The position numbers were made by a program, and so were the translations under genes. Below the pieces are notes generated by a model, which had not been told where the DNA came from, did not search any database, and was given only the letters and a program-made list of their open reading frames with translations. A DNA stretch of 64,000 bases from Gerris lacustris (taxonomy: Eukaryota > Arthropoda > Insecta > Hemiptera > Gerridae). Of the stretch, positions 12,770 through 24,430 are shown one piece after another (positions within the stretch are counted from its first letter, which is position 1; each line of letters starts with the position of its first letter). The stretch spans positions 39,271,610 to 39,335,609 of the forward strand of contig OX578279.1 in assembly GCA_951217055.1 (NCBI GenBank), read 5' to 3'.

Positions 12770-15225
12770 TGAAAATCGAAGATCGCCTGATCGGGTCGAT
12801 ATATATATCATTTTAAGGGTTTTAGCAAGGCGATCAAGAAAAACTATAGTTTTACCCTTATTAAGCCATTTTGGGAAATTTTAGAGGCCGATAACGGGTG
12901 AAATTTGGGTTTTTAGTACGTAATTAAATTTAAATCTCTCGTAGTGGGCGTACTTTAGGTCCGACCGCCTCGTGTCTTATATGGGCTTATAGGTCTATTT
13001 GCGGGCTACAAAAAGGCCTCATAGCGTTTTTCTCCACGGGATACAGGGAAAAAGTTGAGCCACTTCGAAGAGCGGAAAAGTGTGGATTTATTAATTTTAC
13101 ACAGAACCCCAAATTATTCAACATTTTTTTCCCCAATCAGTTTTTGTCTTAGAACCCTAATTTTTTGCATAGGGTCATTTATTACGGATTTCTACATGAA
13201 AAAAAATCGAGAACGCTGTAGGTGCGTCCAAAACATTTGTAAGGACAAATAAAAATTTAGAAAATTTGGGGAGGGCCCAAAAAATTTTTTTTCCCGAAAA
13301 TTCTATCATAATCCTTGTAGTACTGTCGAACAACGGGTGTATACCGAATTTGGTGAAGATCGGACCATATAAAAATTAAAGGTTCAAAATTTCCCAGATT
13401 TCCAGTTCTCGATTTCGGGAAAATTTTTTGTCGACGACCCCATACGTGTTATACATGGTTGGAAAGATCTTTTTTTTTCCATTGGGGTTTCCCGTGAACT
13501 TTTTTCTCCACGACCAATATTTTCCGAGATAATGGCGATCAAAGTTTTAACTTTTTTGGCGGGAAACCATGTTTTTCGCGCTTTTCTCGGAAAATATCGG
13601 TCAGGGAGAAAAAAGTGCAAGAGCATGTCCCATATTAAAAAAAAATTAGCTTTCCAACCATGTATAACACATATGGTGTCGTCGACAAAAAAAAAAAATG
13701 TTTTTTTTTTCGAAAAAATCGACAGGTGGTAACCCTGTGGTTTTTCCGTGAAAATCGAAAGTCGTCCGATCGGGTCGATATATACATCATTTTAAAGGTA
13801 TTGGCAAGGCGATCGAGAAAAACTGTAGTTTTCAGCAGTACAACTATTTTAAGGGGGGCTTAGGGGGTTCCAAAAGCGAAAAGTATATGAAATCCTCCAA
13901 AAGGCGAAATAATGTTTTACGTATTTCCCTCCGGGGGGAGAACCGTTATCGAGGAAAAACCAAATCTGCTTGATTCCGGTAACCCACCGCTTGGCCGAAC
14001 TACCCTATGAATGGTGTCCGGAATTATTTAATTTAAGGGGGGTTTCAGGGGAGTTTAAAGTAAGTTTTCGGGACATTTTTACCCAATCTCGGGGCTTTGG
14101 CTTCCAGTCCCGGGAGATTCATGGGCGTCGAAAAAAATAAAGAAACAGATTCCCGTAGTACTTTATTCGGTCGAATTGCCTTGTGAGTCTCGTTCGAAAA
14201 TTCTAAAGTTTAGGACAATCGCACCCCTCCAGAAGTTGGCAAAGTCGTGTTTTGCTCCAAAATCGGTCTAAAAAAGGGGGTTTTCGCCACCCCACGTGAA
14301 GACCGTTAGTAGCGAAGAAAAACAAAAACCGGATTCCTGTTGTCCACCGTGCGCCGAAACTACTCTGAGAGTCCCGTCCGGGAAATCTCGAGTTTAAGGG
14401 GGTAAATCCCCTCGGGAATGTGCCTGGTTCGGCTTAAAAAATCAAAAATATCGCATGATTTCGGGCACTTGCGATACCGCTGCCGCCGGCCCGCCTGTCC
14501 CGACGGTCCCGCTTATTTTTTTTCCAAGGGCGTGTCCAAAAGCTACCGTCCGCCGTGCTAACCGCATTTTCACGACTCTTATTCGCCGAGAAAAAAAATA
14601 ACGAAGATTTAATTTTCGTTATTTTCCAAATTCGGTTGCGCGGGGGAAGCCGTCGCCCCCGCACGGGAACTCCGGGGGCGTCGAGGGTGGTCTTATATTA
14701 CGCCTTGGGTATCCCTCCAAAAAAAATAATAAGTGTAAAAAAATTCCCTGTTCACGGTTTTCCCGCGGCGATTTTTTTTAAAAGGGGGAAAAAATCGTGG
14801 AATTAGTTTTCCCGCGTATCTCGGAAACGCAGGTCCGCAGCGGTCCGGACCAAAGGGACTTTTTCGTGGGCCCCGACTTACAGGATAAAATGAAGGGATT
14901 TTTTTTCCCCCCCGACTACCGGGAAAAAAGTTACGGGGGTTTCACGGAGGCCCCGAAAACCGGGTTTTCAAATTTTAGCGGCGCCCCCCTTCGGGCGTCG
15001 GGGTCGAAACTCCTACGGCGTGTTCGCTTCGTCTCACCTTGTAACGGACGGGTACGCGGTAATTTTTTTATCGAAACGGGCGGGCGCCACGGCCTCCGGT
15101 GGCGCCGTGCTCCGGTGCGCCGGACCGGCGCGTCGCACCGACCCCGCTTCAATTTTTGGCCCTAACTTTCGCGCCTTCTAAAAGTCCAACCTGTCAAATT
15201 GGACCTACGAAGCCGTAGAAAAATA
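12770..15225. repeat. GC-richer block of degenerate repeats
   Basis: Base composition is clearly unlike the flanks, with many CG dinucleotides and runs of G or C. A segment containing GATCGGGTCGATATATA and AAGGCGATC occurs twice (about 12772-12850 and 13750-13835). A loose unit of roughly 180 bp with a GATTCC..GT...CCACCG core and a GAAAAAC start recurs at about 13950, 14130 and 14320. Open frames (14434-15165, both strands) look like composition effects. I read it as the body of a non-coding, possibly Helitron-type, repeat; this is inference. Confidence 0.5.
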
Positions 15226-15714
15226 TTTTCTTGCTGAATTAGTATAGTATAATAAAGAAAAGATATGGTGTTGAGTTTGATACGACAGTAAGTTGGAGAA
15301 AGATTAAGAAACTTTTAAAAATATGTGTTGAGAAATAGGTGATGAAAGATGTTAAAAAAGAGAGACAAAGAAAAAGACAATGAAGAACAAAAGTTAAATA
15401 CGGGTCAATCTCAGGAACAGACCTCAATCAGCCAACCCACAGAAATTCTGTCTTCTCCACACAAATAATTCTTTCATTCTGTCTTATTCCAACATTTCAC
15501 CCCAATAGTTATTACCTTTTTTCCTCCATAAATATTTCCCTATTAACGTTGAACTTCTTCGTTTACTTTACAAAACATTAATCTTTACTTTTCATTCACT
15601 CAGTTTGATTTTAAACATTCCTATATTGTTAACAATAAATTTATCTTAAGGAAAATATTTTTTCAATGAAAAATAGTAACTGAAGTTAAGCGAGCTTCTT
15701 ACATTCAACAAAAT
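15226..15714. other. Unannotated AT-rich DNA
   Basis: A GA-rich stretch at 15240-15400 is followed by a CT-rich one at 15450-15620. No gene seen. Confidence 0.4.
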
Positions 15715-16320
15715 ATGCAACATGTCTGTCTGTAACGTAAATATTGACCGATTTAGTTAAAATTTGGTACATACATGTTCCTTTTACTAATGCTCAGGCT
15801 AAGTTCGTTAGAAAAAAAGGTTTTTAACTATATTTATATTCTAACGTAACGATTTTAATAAAACGTCATATAAATTATTTTAATAAAACTTCATATACAT
15901 TAGGCATGTAATTTCAACTTGATACTTGCAGAAGTTTTTGTGTAGTGAAATGATATATTTTATAATAGTTGAAATTTGAAATGGAGATGGACTGGACAAC
16001 AAAGTTAAGGATGAGTAGAAAGTCACCACTCTCCCCCACTACACAGCTCTATTTAAAATCATCCTATTTAACTATCAATTCATCATGATTAATGATTAGA
16101 TTAATATTCATAGCATTACGCTAACTTCAATGATAGATAGAGCCACGCGATGCCTATTATAGAAATATTTATGCTCCAGAGCTCGTACTTCACCATGTTT
16201 GTCAGTAACGTTTACATGACCGATGTTTAGTTGAAATTTAGTATACATATTTCGTTCAATATTGCTCAGGCTAAGTTGGTCGGAAAGAGTTACCCCAAGC
16301 GTTAAAACGAAACGCTATAA

Positions 16321-16413
<93 letters not shown>

Positions 16414-16743
16414 TAATAGCCTCTGTCACTCAGGGACAGTGATGCTTTCTATCAGTAAAATAATTTTCAGAATCAGATCAGTAGCTCCAGAGATTATATA
16501 TATTCATATAAAATAAAAAGTTTGTTTTGATATGTTGTTCTTCAAACAAACATATTAACTTATCTAAATAGATATCTAAATTAATATACTCATGTAATTC
16601 TAACTTGGTGCGTAGGCTTCCGCGGGTAGACTCGTTGTAAACATCTTGGGTTTCCAGTGAAATCCGCGTCACGAAGGACCGGACTTAATTCTACTTTCTT
16701 TCTAAATATAAAATTGCCCGTTGCCACGGGCTTAACGGCTCGT
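15715..16743 (+). mobile_element. Helitron-like repeat unit with TA array
   Basis: A segment of about 120 bp is present twice in direct orientation (15718-15830 and 16190-16320), sharing GACCGATTTAGTTRAAATTT- and GCTCAGGCTAAGTT-type blocks. After the TA array comes a CAGTAGCTCCAGAGATTA-type segment, then a hairpin (GCCCGTTGCCACGGGC, 16713-16728) and TTAACGGCTCG. The layout resembles Helitron 3' regions, with the terminal CTAG changed to CTCG. The start of the element is not defined. Confidence 0.45.
16325..16407. repeat. (TA)n microsatellite
   Basis: About 41 uninterrupted AT units within the Helitron-like unit. Confidence 0.95.
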
Positions 16744-17417
16744 TAATAAATAAATAAATTTAGAATATATAAAGTTGAATAAAGAAAATTACACAATCAA
16801 GAAGGAATAGATATGTTCAAGGAATTAAATCTTGAGCAAACAAATCTAATACCACATTCATTTTAGTAACCATACTCATTTTGACTAACCACATTCATCA
16901 CATCTGTTTAAAACTATTAATTTTAATATATCACATTTCTTATTTATTAGATTTAATATCTAACGCCTATTTAATTGTTTTCTGTCTTTTATTTGATGCA
17001 ACTCTGATGTGCAATCAATTAATCCAACTATAAATAAAAATAAATAGAAATGAACTTTTATCTGAGTATTACTTTAATTTAACTAGTATATTGCATTTCC
17101 CCACTTTTTATGAGGATTAATGAATAAAAACCACTTATTGTCATCACTCTGACTGTTTAGCTGTTAGCAGTGCTAAATTAGACCTGCAGTAGTAAACAAC
17201 GTAAACTTCTAATGTTTGGTCGGGCAACTGTCCATGGGTGCTTGAAATCCAATTGCATTAGGTTGATAAGCTTCATGGTGCAACAGAGATTTTTTCAAGT
17301 CTTATAGCCGTTATGATATATTAAATATTTAATCCCATCACAACAAATCTATTAAGGGTGGGGGGGGGGGGGGGGAATATATACATCATAAGTGCGCGTT
17401 TTGTGAATGGTTCTTAC
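16744..17417. other. Dscam-like intron sequence
   Basis: No repeat recognised apart from a 16-base G run at 17360-17375. On the sense (minus) strand of the Dscam-like gene this is a C run starting 42 bases after the donor site of the Ig2 exon. Confidence 0.5.
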
Positions 17418-17579
17418 CTCCTTGAAGAGATGGATAAATCTGGAAGGATGGTTCCTGAACCCACGAGATAACTTTAACTAAGTCTTTCGCATCTCTTTCA
17501 ACCATACACTGGAGTATGGCCGTACAACCACGAGTTGTACTCGATACATGTACAGACACTTTGTACATTTGGGTAACAA
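17418..17579 (-). CDS. Dscam: Dscam-like exon, first half of Ig domain 2
   Basis: This exon encodes the N-terminal half of the second immunoglobulin domain of a Down syndrome cell adhesion molecule family protein, a homophilic neuronal receptor of the plasma membrane. The acceptor is TTTTGTTTCAG on the minus strand (ending at 17580) and the donor is GAG/GTAAGA (17416-17417). The 162 bases are two bases of a split codon, 53 codons and one base, so the exon is symmetrical phase 1, as is usual for Dscam Ig exons. Readable family motifs are VVTQMYKVSVHV at the start, RGCTAILQC with the first Ig cysteine, then VKVISWVQEP with the core tryptophan and IYPSLQG at the end. Length and content match exon-4-type exons of insect Dscam. 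The WVQEP and SLQG wording fits the non-hypervariable Dscam2/3/4 group better than Dscam1. No second copy of this exon was found nearby, so there is no visible exon array. Confidence 0.88.
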
Positions 17580-19164
17580 CTGAAACAAAAACAAACGACA
17601 AGAATTAAAAAAAAAATTTTACACAAAAAAACTGTTTAATTATCTATAATTTCCTATCGTTATTTGTTACGGGTTTCGAAGTTAAATTTTATTATTATCG
17701 AACATTCTATCAAAATTAAATTTAAAAAATAATCCTATCTCGCGGGAAATCGAACCCTAACATTCCATTATATCATTATTTTAAAAATATTAAATCAAAC
17801 ACGTCTGGCAGGTTTATGAGAAATAATTTTCTAAGCTTTTCGGTAGACAGCACCGCAAAATTCATAGCAAACATTAATTAAAAACTTCATTTTGGGGCAT
17901 GATTTTTTGAACACGGATACCAACTTTCATCGAAATCGGTTCCATATTTTTGAGGTTTTGGGTTAACACAGACATACAGGTTTTATAAAAAAATTGTTGA
18001 CTTTACGTAGCAAGATAAAAGCAACTTAAGCAACCCTTATATAATATGTTTCTTCAACATAATTATATAAGGAAAATTGGTCCTTCAGTAAGGAAAATGA
18101 GACAATTTTCCTTACTGCTACCTTTAAAAGAGTTTTACCATTTCTATGAAATTAAATATTATGTAATGAATGAGTACTTGGTCTAGTGAATGATGAGTTT
18201 CTGTTATGTGATGTTTGAAAAAAAAAATGTGAATAGGAAACATGTAAATTGTTAAGGCGCTATTCTAACAGCTTATACTTAATCTAAAATATGATATTAA
18301 TTATTATATAAATACTGCACTAAATAGGTTAAAAAAATTCTATGTTAAATATAATAACCCATTTTTTAATTGAAATATAAAAGAGGAAAACACATGAAAT
18401 GTTTGGTAATAAATTTCGATGGAAGTGAAACAATTTTACACTCATAGGTCAGATGGCTAACATAAATATGAAAATATACGGTACCTTTCGGCTTTTTCGA
18501 ATTTATAGGCAGATAGCCAGCTATAAAAATGAATGCTCGGACAACTAAAAATCTATAGCACACCCTAATCTGCTTCTAAATGTAATGAATTAATCTATTT
18601 TAATTCAAATGATCCAAATTGAGAAAATCACTAATGCGAAATGACCAAGTTAGTGTATGTTCGATTTCACATTTATGTTGGCTATTATTAGGTTGGGTGG
18701 TGGAGAATAACATTAGAACAGGATTTGTACTAGAGAGGATTGAATGAGGTTTACGAGAAATTGAAATCTCAGCGTTGGTCCAAAGCTTCTATTGTTTCCC
18801 ATACAGGGTGGAGTGATTGTGAAATCCTTTGATTGCTCTTATACAATTGTTGTGTAACGTGTAACAAATCAATCAAAATTGTATCTCTTTGTCTGGAATG
18901 TCGATTCAATTGATTTCGGTACACCCAGTAGTAGGAGAATTGGATTAATGTTTCATAAATTTAATTTTAACCAAGGTCTTGCTTTGAGTGATATATTTAA
19001 TAAACCTTATTTTGATTTAATAAGCATTACGTACTTAATTGGACTAAATATAAGGCACCCATATAAGGCATATAGTTATTATAATAACTATATTTTCTAA
19101 CATATCAATAATAAAAGAACTGAAAAAAAGTTATATGCTTATATATTTTAAGTTTTTGGTAGTT
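17580..19164. other. Dscam-like intron sequence
   Basis: Part of the 18.2-kb intron between the Ig2 and Ig1 exons. It contains one hairpin (18071-18114), in which AAGGAAAATTG pairs with CAATTTTCCTT around an 18- to 20-base loop. A segment at 17890-17990 (GATTTTTTGAACACGGATACC and CATCGAAATCGGTTCC) resembles one at 26100-26150, and the two probably belong to one old repeat. Confidence 0.45.
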
Positions 19165-19366
19165 TTCATACTACGGAAAGTTTAAATTTTAATTTAAATC
19201 AAATTATAATTATTATTTACTGCGGGAAACAGACAGTGAAAAAAAGGGGGAGTGTATTTTTCACTGTCTGTTTCCCGTAGTAAATAATAATTATAATTTG
19301 ATTTAAATTAATGCTTATATTTCTATAATTACCTTTCTTCCGCTTCATACTACAGTGTAAATTTTA
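19165..19366. repeat. Long near-perfect hairpin flanked by direct repeats
   Basis: Arms 19189-19243 and 19257-19311 are 55 bp each with one mismatch and a spacer of about 13 bp (GGGGGAGTGT core). Flanking direct repeats containing TTCATACTAC and TAAATTTT lie at 19165-19190 and 19344-19366. It could be a tiny foldback element or a product of snap-back template switching. It sits in an intron on the Dscam-like gene and could fold in the transcript. Confidence 0.85.
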
Positions 19367-19392
19367 ACCTAAATTTTTATCTTAAGACTATA

Positions 19393-19395
<3 letters not shown>

Positions 19396-19475
<80 letters not shown>
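19396..19475. repeat. (TA)n microsatellite
   Basis: About 40 uninterrupted TA units ending in TTTATATT. Confidence 0.95.
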
Positions 19476-19481
<6 letters not shown>

Positions 19482-19984
19482 TAAATCCCCAATTACTCTA
19501 AATGATGCCATGAAAATTCAATAAACTACCTAAATGAATTTAACAAAGAAACTAACTCATCTAGTGATATCTTGTTATTGAAATGATCATTTCAAAAGTG
19601 CAGTTGTAATGGTATTACTAATATTTTCAATTGCTATTATTCTTTATTACCCATCTTATTATAGAATTATACATGATATTTTACGCTTAAAATATTACAA
19701 CAATTTCTTGTTTACGTGAAATGAAAATTACTTGCAAATATATAAAGTACACAAAAATTCAAAAGTTAATATAATTAGCTGTGCTCTTTACTTAGGTATA
19801 ATAATATAATATTTAATAGAAGCAAAATGTTTACAGTATACTAAATGTTTTATCACCTGCCGACAAATACACAGCTTGATAAGCCGGAACATCTGCAATC
19901 GTCAACAAAATGTTTATAGAATATAAGAAAACTAGGTTGTCCTCAAACACAAAATATACAATTCAGGTAAAAACAAAAGTAAAG
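19476..19984. other. Unannotated intron sequence
   Basis: AT-rich; nothing recognised. Confidence 0.4.
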
Positions 19985-20335
19985 CGTCCCCGGTAGCTCA
20001 TTAGTATCGGATTCGCCTGTCATGCAGGAGATTCCGGGTTCGATTCACGACTCCGACAAAAAGGCCTCACACTCGGTGTTTATTCCGCAGCGAAATATAA
20101 ATGGGTAACTACTTATGTGAAGTGGCGTTCATCCGGTTACGGATGCCAATACTAAAGTTTATACAGCGATAGGGCGACACGCCAACCCTATGTCCTCCTC
20201 GTAGTTGTACAAGCCCTTTGGCAGGTTTCCGTTTATTGTCTCGCATGTGACTCAACGTCGGGGTTTACCTTTGCCTTAACCTTTACCGGCACTGATGATG
20301 GCCGGGAGGTCTAAAACTAGTTTTGAGCAGTAGAC
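19985..20335 (+). mobile_element. tRNA-Asp-derived SINE
   Basis: The first 72 bases resemble tRNA-Asp. There is an A-box-like GGTAGCTCATTAGTATCGG, an anticodon arm CCTGTCATGCAGG with GTC in the anticodon position, and a B box GGTTCGATTC. The acceptor stem does not pair, so it is not a working tRNA gene. The body that follows (CACACTCGGTGTTTATTCC, GTGGCGTTCATCCGG, GGGCGACACGCCAACCCTATG) recurs in decayed form at 53647-53845, which shows that it is dispersed. Pol III promoter boxes are intact enough to be read. The 3' end is placed by loss of similarity and is approximate. Confidence 0.85.
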
Positions 20336-20422
20336 ATTCATTTTGTATAGAGGCTTTCCATTTTTCATAATCTATTGACATCAACTCCACTTGCACTCTT
20401 ATATTTTCCAAATATTATTTTG

Positions 20423-20937
20423 CTTTCGATCTTACCGAAGGTAACGTAAGCATAAGGGAACATCTTTGGTTCCGTGTCTGGCTGTCGGTCTGTCACTCAA
20501 TTTTTGCGAACCAACATATCTTAAAAACTACTAGTCCGATTTTATTGAAATTTGGATGGTAGGTCATAATTAGCCTATTGTTGGTCCCATATAAGTTTCA
20601 ACCTTCTGCCCATTTGTTTCTCTTCAACATGCGCACAAACATACATATTTTTACACCTACATATTCAAAAGTACTCCTCTGATTTTTATAAAATTTGGAT
20701 GGTTTGTCAAAAGTAGACCGCACATAACACCAGATTAATTTCAACCGTCTACGCTCTTTAACTTAATTAATTGATAATTTAATTCGTGTAAAAAATCAAA
20801 ACAATTTCGACATATTAAAAAATAGCCAGCAAATTAGTGTGGCACATAGCTTCCTCGCATCCTATCACGTACTTTATTGATTGTATGATTTTACAAGCCA
20901 TTATTGTTTAATTTATTTAATTCATTCCCCCGTTTTT
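20423..20937 (+). repeat. R1 plus R2 interspersed repeat
   Basis: R1 begins with GCTTTCGATCTTACCGAAGG and runs through GTCTGTCACTCAATTTTTGC, AAGTTTCAACCTTCTGCCC and GCGCACAAACATACAT to about 20800. R2 follows with AATTAGTGTGGCACATAGC, CTCGCATCCTATCACG and a CATTCCCCCG end. The family F element starts at the very next base, so F probably inserted at or beside the R2 end. Confidence 0.75.
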
Positions 20938-20988
20938 AGGGTTTCGTTGGTAAAACCAAAAAAAGAAACCCTTATAGTTTCGTTCATG

Positions 20989-21020
<32 letters not shown>

Positions 21021-22966
21021 ACTCTGTACGGTTCCAATAACTTTTGAATAAAAAGAGATAGAAACGTGAAACTTTCCAATATTAAAGATCGTTTTGACGC
21101 GCACACAGGAAAAATATAGCGAACTCAAAATTATCAGCTGTTCAAATCCAAAATTGCGGATAACTCACGTCATGCGAAAAAAATATTTTTTTTAAATTTT
21201 AAGTGGGGTATCAAATGAAAGGTATTAAAGAGTAGATTACAAATATATATATCACTTAGGGAAAGTGTTCAATTTTCGGCGCCATTTTGTCAAAAAACAT
21301 CGAAATTTTGCGTGTCCCCCCCCCCTTAAAATCGTATTTCCGCTCATACTAAAAATATAGAAAAATATGCAAAATGTGTGGTCTGGTGGGCCATAGAAAA
21401 AATAAGATTAGCAATTTGATCTGATTTAATGGGAATCCAAGATGGCGGATAATTCATGTCACACGAAAATAAATATTTTTTTTAAATTTTGGTTGGGGTA
21501 TCAAATGAAAGGTATTGAAGAGTAGATTACAAATATATATATCACTTAGGGAAAGTGTTCAATTTTCGGCGTCAAAAAACATCGAAATTTTGCGTGTCCC
21601 CCCCCCTAAAATCGTATTTCCGCTCTTACTAAAAATATATAGAAAAATATGCAAAATGTGCGGTCTTATGGGCCAAAGAAAAAATAACAATAGCAACTTG
21701 GCCGGATTAACTGGGAATCCAAGATGGCGGCTGATTGATGTCACAGGAAAAAAAATATTTTTTTAAAATTTTGAGTGAGGTATCAAATGAAAGGTATTGA
21801 AGAGTAGATTACAAAAATATATAACACTTGTAGAAAGCGTTTAATTTTTCCCGCCATTTTGTCAAAAAACATCGAAATTTAGCTTATCCCCCCCCCCTAA
21901 AACTATATTTCCGCTCTTACTAAAAATATAGAAAAATATGCAAAATGTGCAGTCTGATGGGCCAAAGAAAAAATAAGAATAGCAACTTGGTCGGATTAAC
22001 TGGGAATCCAAGATGGCGGCTAATTGATGTCACGGGGAAAAAAATATTTTTTAAATCCTTTATATTAACTTCACTTTTGTGCCTGGGGGAGTGCCTGGGG
22101 GAGTGCCTGGGTGCCTGGCGTCAACATTTTTGGAAGGCTAGTTAACCCTATTCTACTTATCCGATCGAGCTGAAATTTGGCACATAGACTCTCTACCAAT
22201 ACAAAAACATTTTAACAAATTAATTAATTAATTAAGTTTAATTAATTAATTAAATTTAATTATTTAATTAATTAATTTTTCAATTTAATTACTTTTTTTT
22301 AAAAAAATGAATGGATTAAATAAATTTTAAAAAATTAAGTATTAAAAGTAAAATAAAAAATTAATTAATTAATTAATTGGTTGGTATATAAAATCTTTGG
22401 AAGGCTAGTTAACCCTCTTCTACTTATCCGATCGAGCTGAAACTTGGCACATAGACTCTCTACCAATACAAAAACATTTTAACAAATTAATTAATTAATT
22501 AAATTTATTTAATTAATTAATTAATTAATTTTTCAATTTAATTAATTTTTTTTTAAAAATGAATGGATTAAATAAATTTTAAAAAATTCAGTATTAAAAG
22601 TAAAATAAAAAATTAATTAATTAATTAATTGGTTGGTATATAAAATCTTTGGAAGGCTAGTTAACCCTCTTCTACTTATCCGATCGAGCTGAAACTTGGC
22701 ACATAGACTCTCTACCAATACTTCCCCCTCACAACCAAAATGCAAAAATATAAAGGATTTATAATAAAAACTTGGTTTTTATGGGCTGGTATTATTTAAA
22801 TTTTGAGTGGGGTATCAAGTGAAAGGTATTGAAGAGTAGATTACAAAAATATATAACACTTGTGGAAAGCGTTTAATTTTCTACGCCATTTTGTCAAAAA
22901 CATCCAAATTCCCCCCCCCCCCCCCCCCAACTACTAATTTCATGTTTACAACACCAACGAAACCCT
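20938..22966 (+). mobile_element. 2.0-kb TIR element of family F with internal tandem arrays
   Basis: The ends are perfect 14-bp inverted repeats: AGGGTTTCGTTGGT at 20938 and ACCAACGAAACCCT ending at 22966, bordered on both sides by T runs. Inside lie a (CTGT)n run (20988-21019), then units of about 285 bp repeated in tandem, with the marker GGTATCAAATGAAAGG starting near 21206, 21496 and 21779 and again near 22809. There is a second array of about 260-bp units, with the marker GGAAGGCTAGTTAACCCT starting near 22132, 22399 and 22651, and long TTAATTAATT runs. A C run lies at 22911-22928. No transposase is encoded, so it is non-autonomous. Fragments occur near 24.43, 37.64, 59.5 and 60.96 kb. 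Confidence 0.85.
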
Positions 22967-24228
22967 TTTTACGTGAGATTTCACGCACTACCAATTTATT
23001 TTAATATGTCATAATTGTTTAAGTATTACTCCCAATTCATCAATTCATGTACAGGAAATGCTGATTTTGGTTTTCAGAGTGATAAGTTAAGCACAAACAA
23101 TTTAGGATATAAAAATCAATCAGATGCTTTCAGGAGCTCCACATTACAATGACTCAAGCTCTAAGAGCCATTCGTTTTACTACCTCAAACCCTCTTAGGA
23201 AAGAAGATAAGATGTAACGACAAAAAAATTGCTTCCATTAGTCTGATTGATTTATCCTGAAACTATGGGAATCCATAGTAATCGCAATAGGATTTTTTAT
23301 TACCTTGCACTGATCTAGTGTATAAAATATAATTTTATATTGTACCAATATATCATCTAATTAATTATAATAACATAATATTTAGACGAAGGAATCAATT
23401 GTATTTAATCTATTCAATTAGGTCAACATTCTATGGATAGCTTTATGGATATCTAAGCGACCCATGGCTGTCTGGAATAGTTAGTACGATTATAAGTTTG
23501 GATTGTCAATAAGATCTTAAACTATTTATAAAATATATATTTTTCATAAAAGCTTCAGATGCTCATTTAATTGCATTAAACGAGCACAAAAGTATAACAT
23601 TCTATAAGTACTCAAATTAACTAGCCAAACTCTTATGAAACATCTATGTAACGAAAAAAGTCAAGTGAAGTATAGTTTTTTAGGTCTTTTAGTATAGTTT
23701 CTAAAAGATTAGAAAAAAGTAGATAATGTTTGAAATCCTGAAGATGTACAAGGAAGTGAGTAAGGGGACAGTGAGTCACGTCTTAGTTTTGGTTATCTTG
23801 GGAACAAGATTATCTACGTGAGGTTTTCAACAGACCCACCTCACGCATGCCTCGTCTCAACAAGTTACTTGAGGATATGACCCGAGCCTCTTAATTAAAT
23901 GAGCTTTAGACACGTCTCAAACTCGTTAAACCTAAAGAGGTATTAAATAGCTAGAAATAACTCAACGAGGACAGGTCATTTCATCATAAGCCACATATCT
24001 AATGGACAAGATTTAATAAATCACAAAGATAACAACTTGTGACCAAACATAGTTCTAACACAAATTATCAAGATTTGCAAAATTTCAAAGTATAAACAAG
24101 ACGCTGTATTATATATTTGACATAAACTGATTCTGAATAATTTATTGAAGTAGCGGTTGATAGGTATTTGGCAATTATTTTGTTAACAATTGCTAGAGTA
24201 AAAACTTAAAAATTGTAAAGTATGGAGA
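22967..24228. other. Unannotated intron sequence
   Basis: No gene, exon or repeat recognised. Confidence 0.4.
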
Positions 24229-24430
24229 CTGATGGAATGCCGAGAGAATGTGCGTGGAAAAATTTATCTTGGGTCGAAGTTTCAACCTAACTATTGACTT
24301 TAAATTGAGATTATATCGATTTTCCTCTAGGCAAAGTCCCTTCTAGGAGTTCCGGCTTTTTGCTACCTTGCAATATACTACACACTCAATAGACCTAATC
24401 ACCATTCAACCTATATCTCTTCCATTCCTT

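Noticed and set aside
12443..12811. A 122-codon minus frame through the 17-bp minisatellite
   Set aside because: The repetitive protein is generated by the 17-bp array, which stays open by chance. There is no conserved start or domain.
14434..15165. Overlapping open frames on both strands in the GC-rich block
   Set aside because: Arg-, Gly- and Pro-rich readings in several frames at once indicate base composition and not coding.
1..17417. Further Dscam-like exons (second half of Ig2, Ig3) downstream on the minus strand
   Set aside because: I looked for the LPTGELL and YxCRT type motifs with splice sites and found none. They are probably beyond the window.
19985..20056. Functional tRNA-Asp gene
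   Set aside because: The acceptor stem does not pair and the sequence continues into a repeated body that recurs at 53.65 kb, so it is a SINE head.
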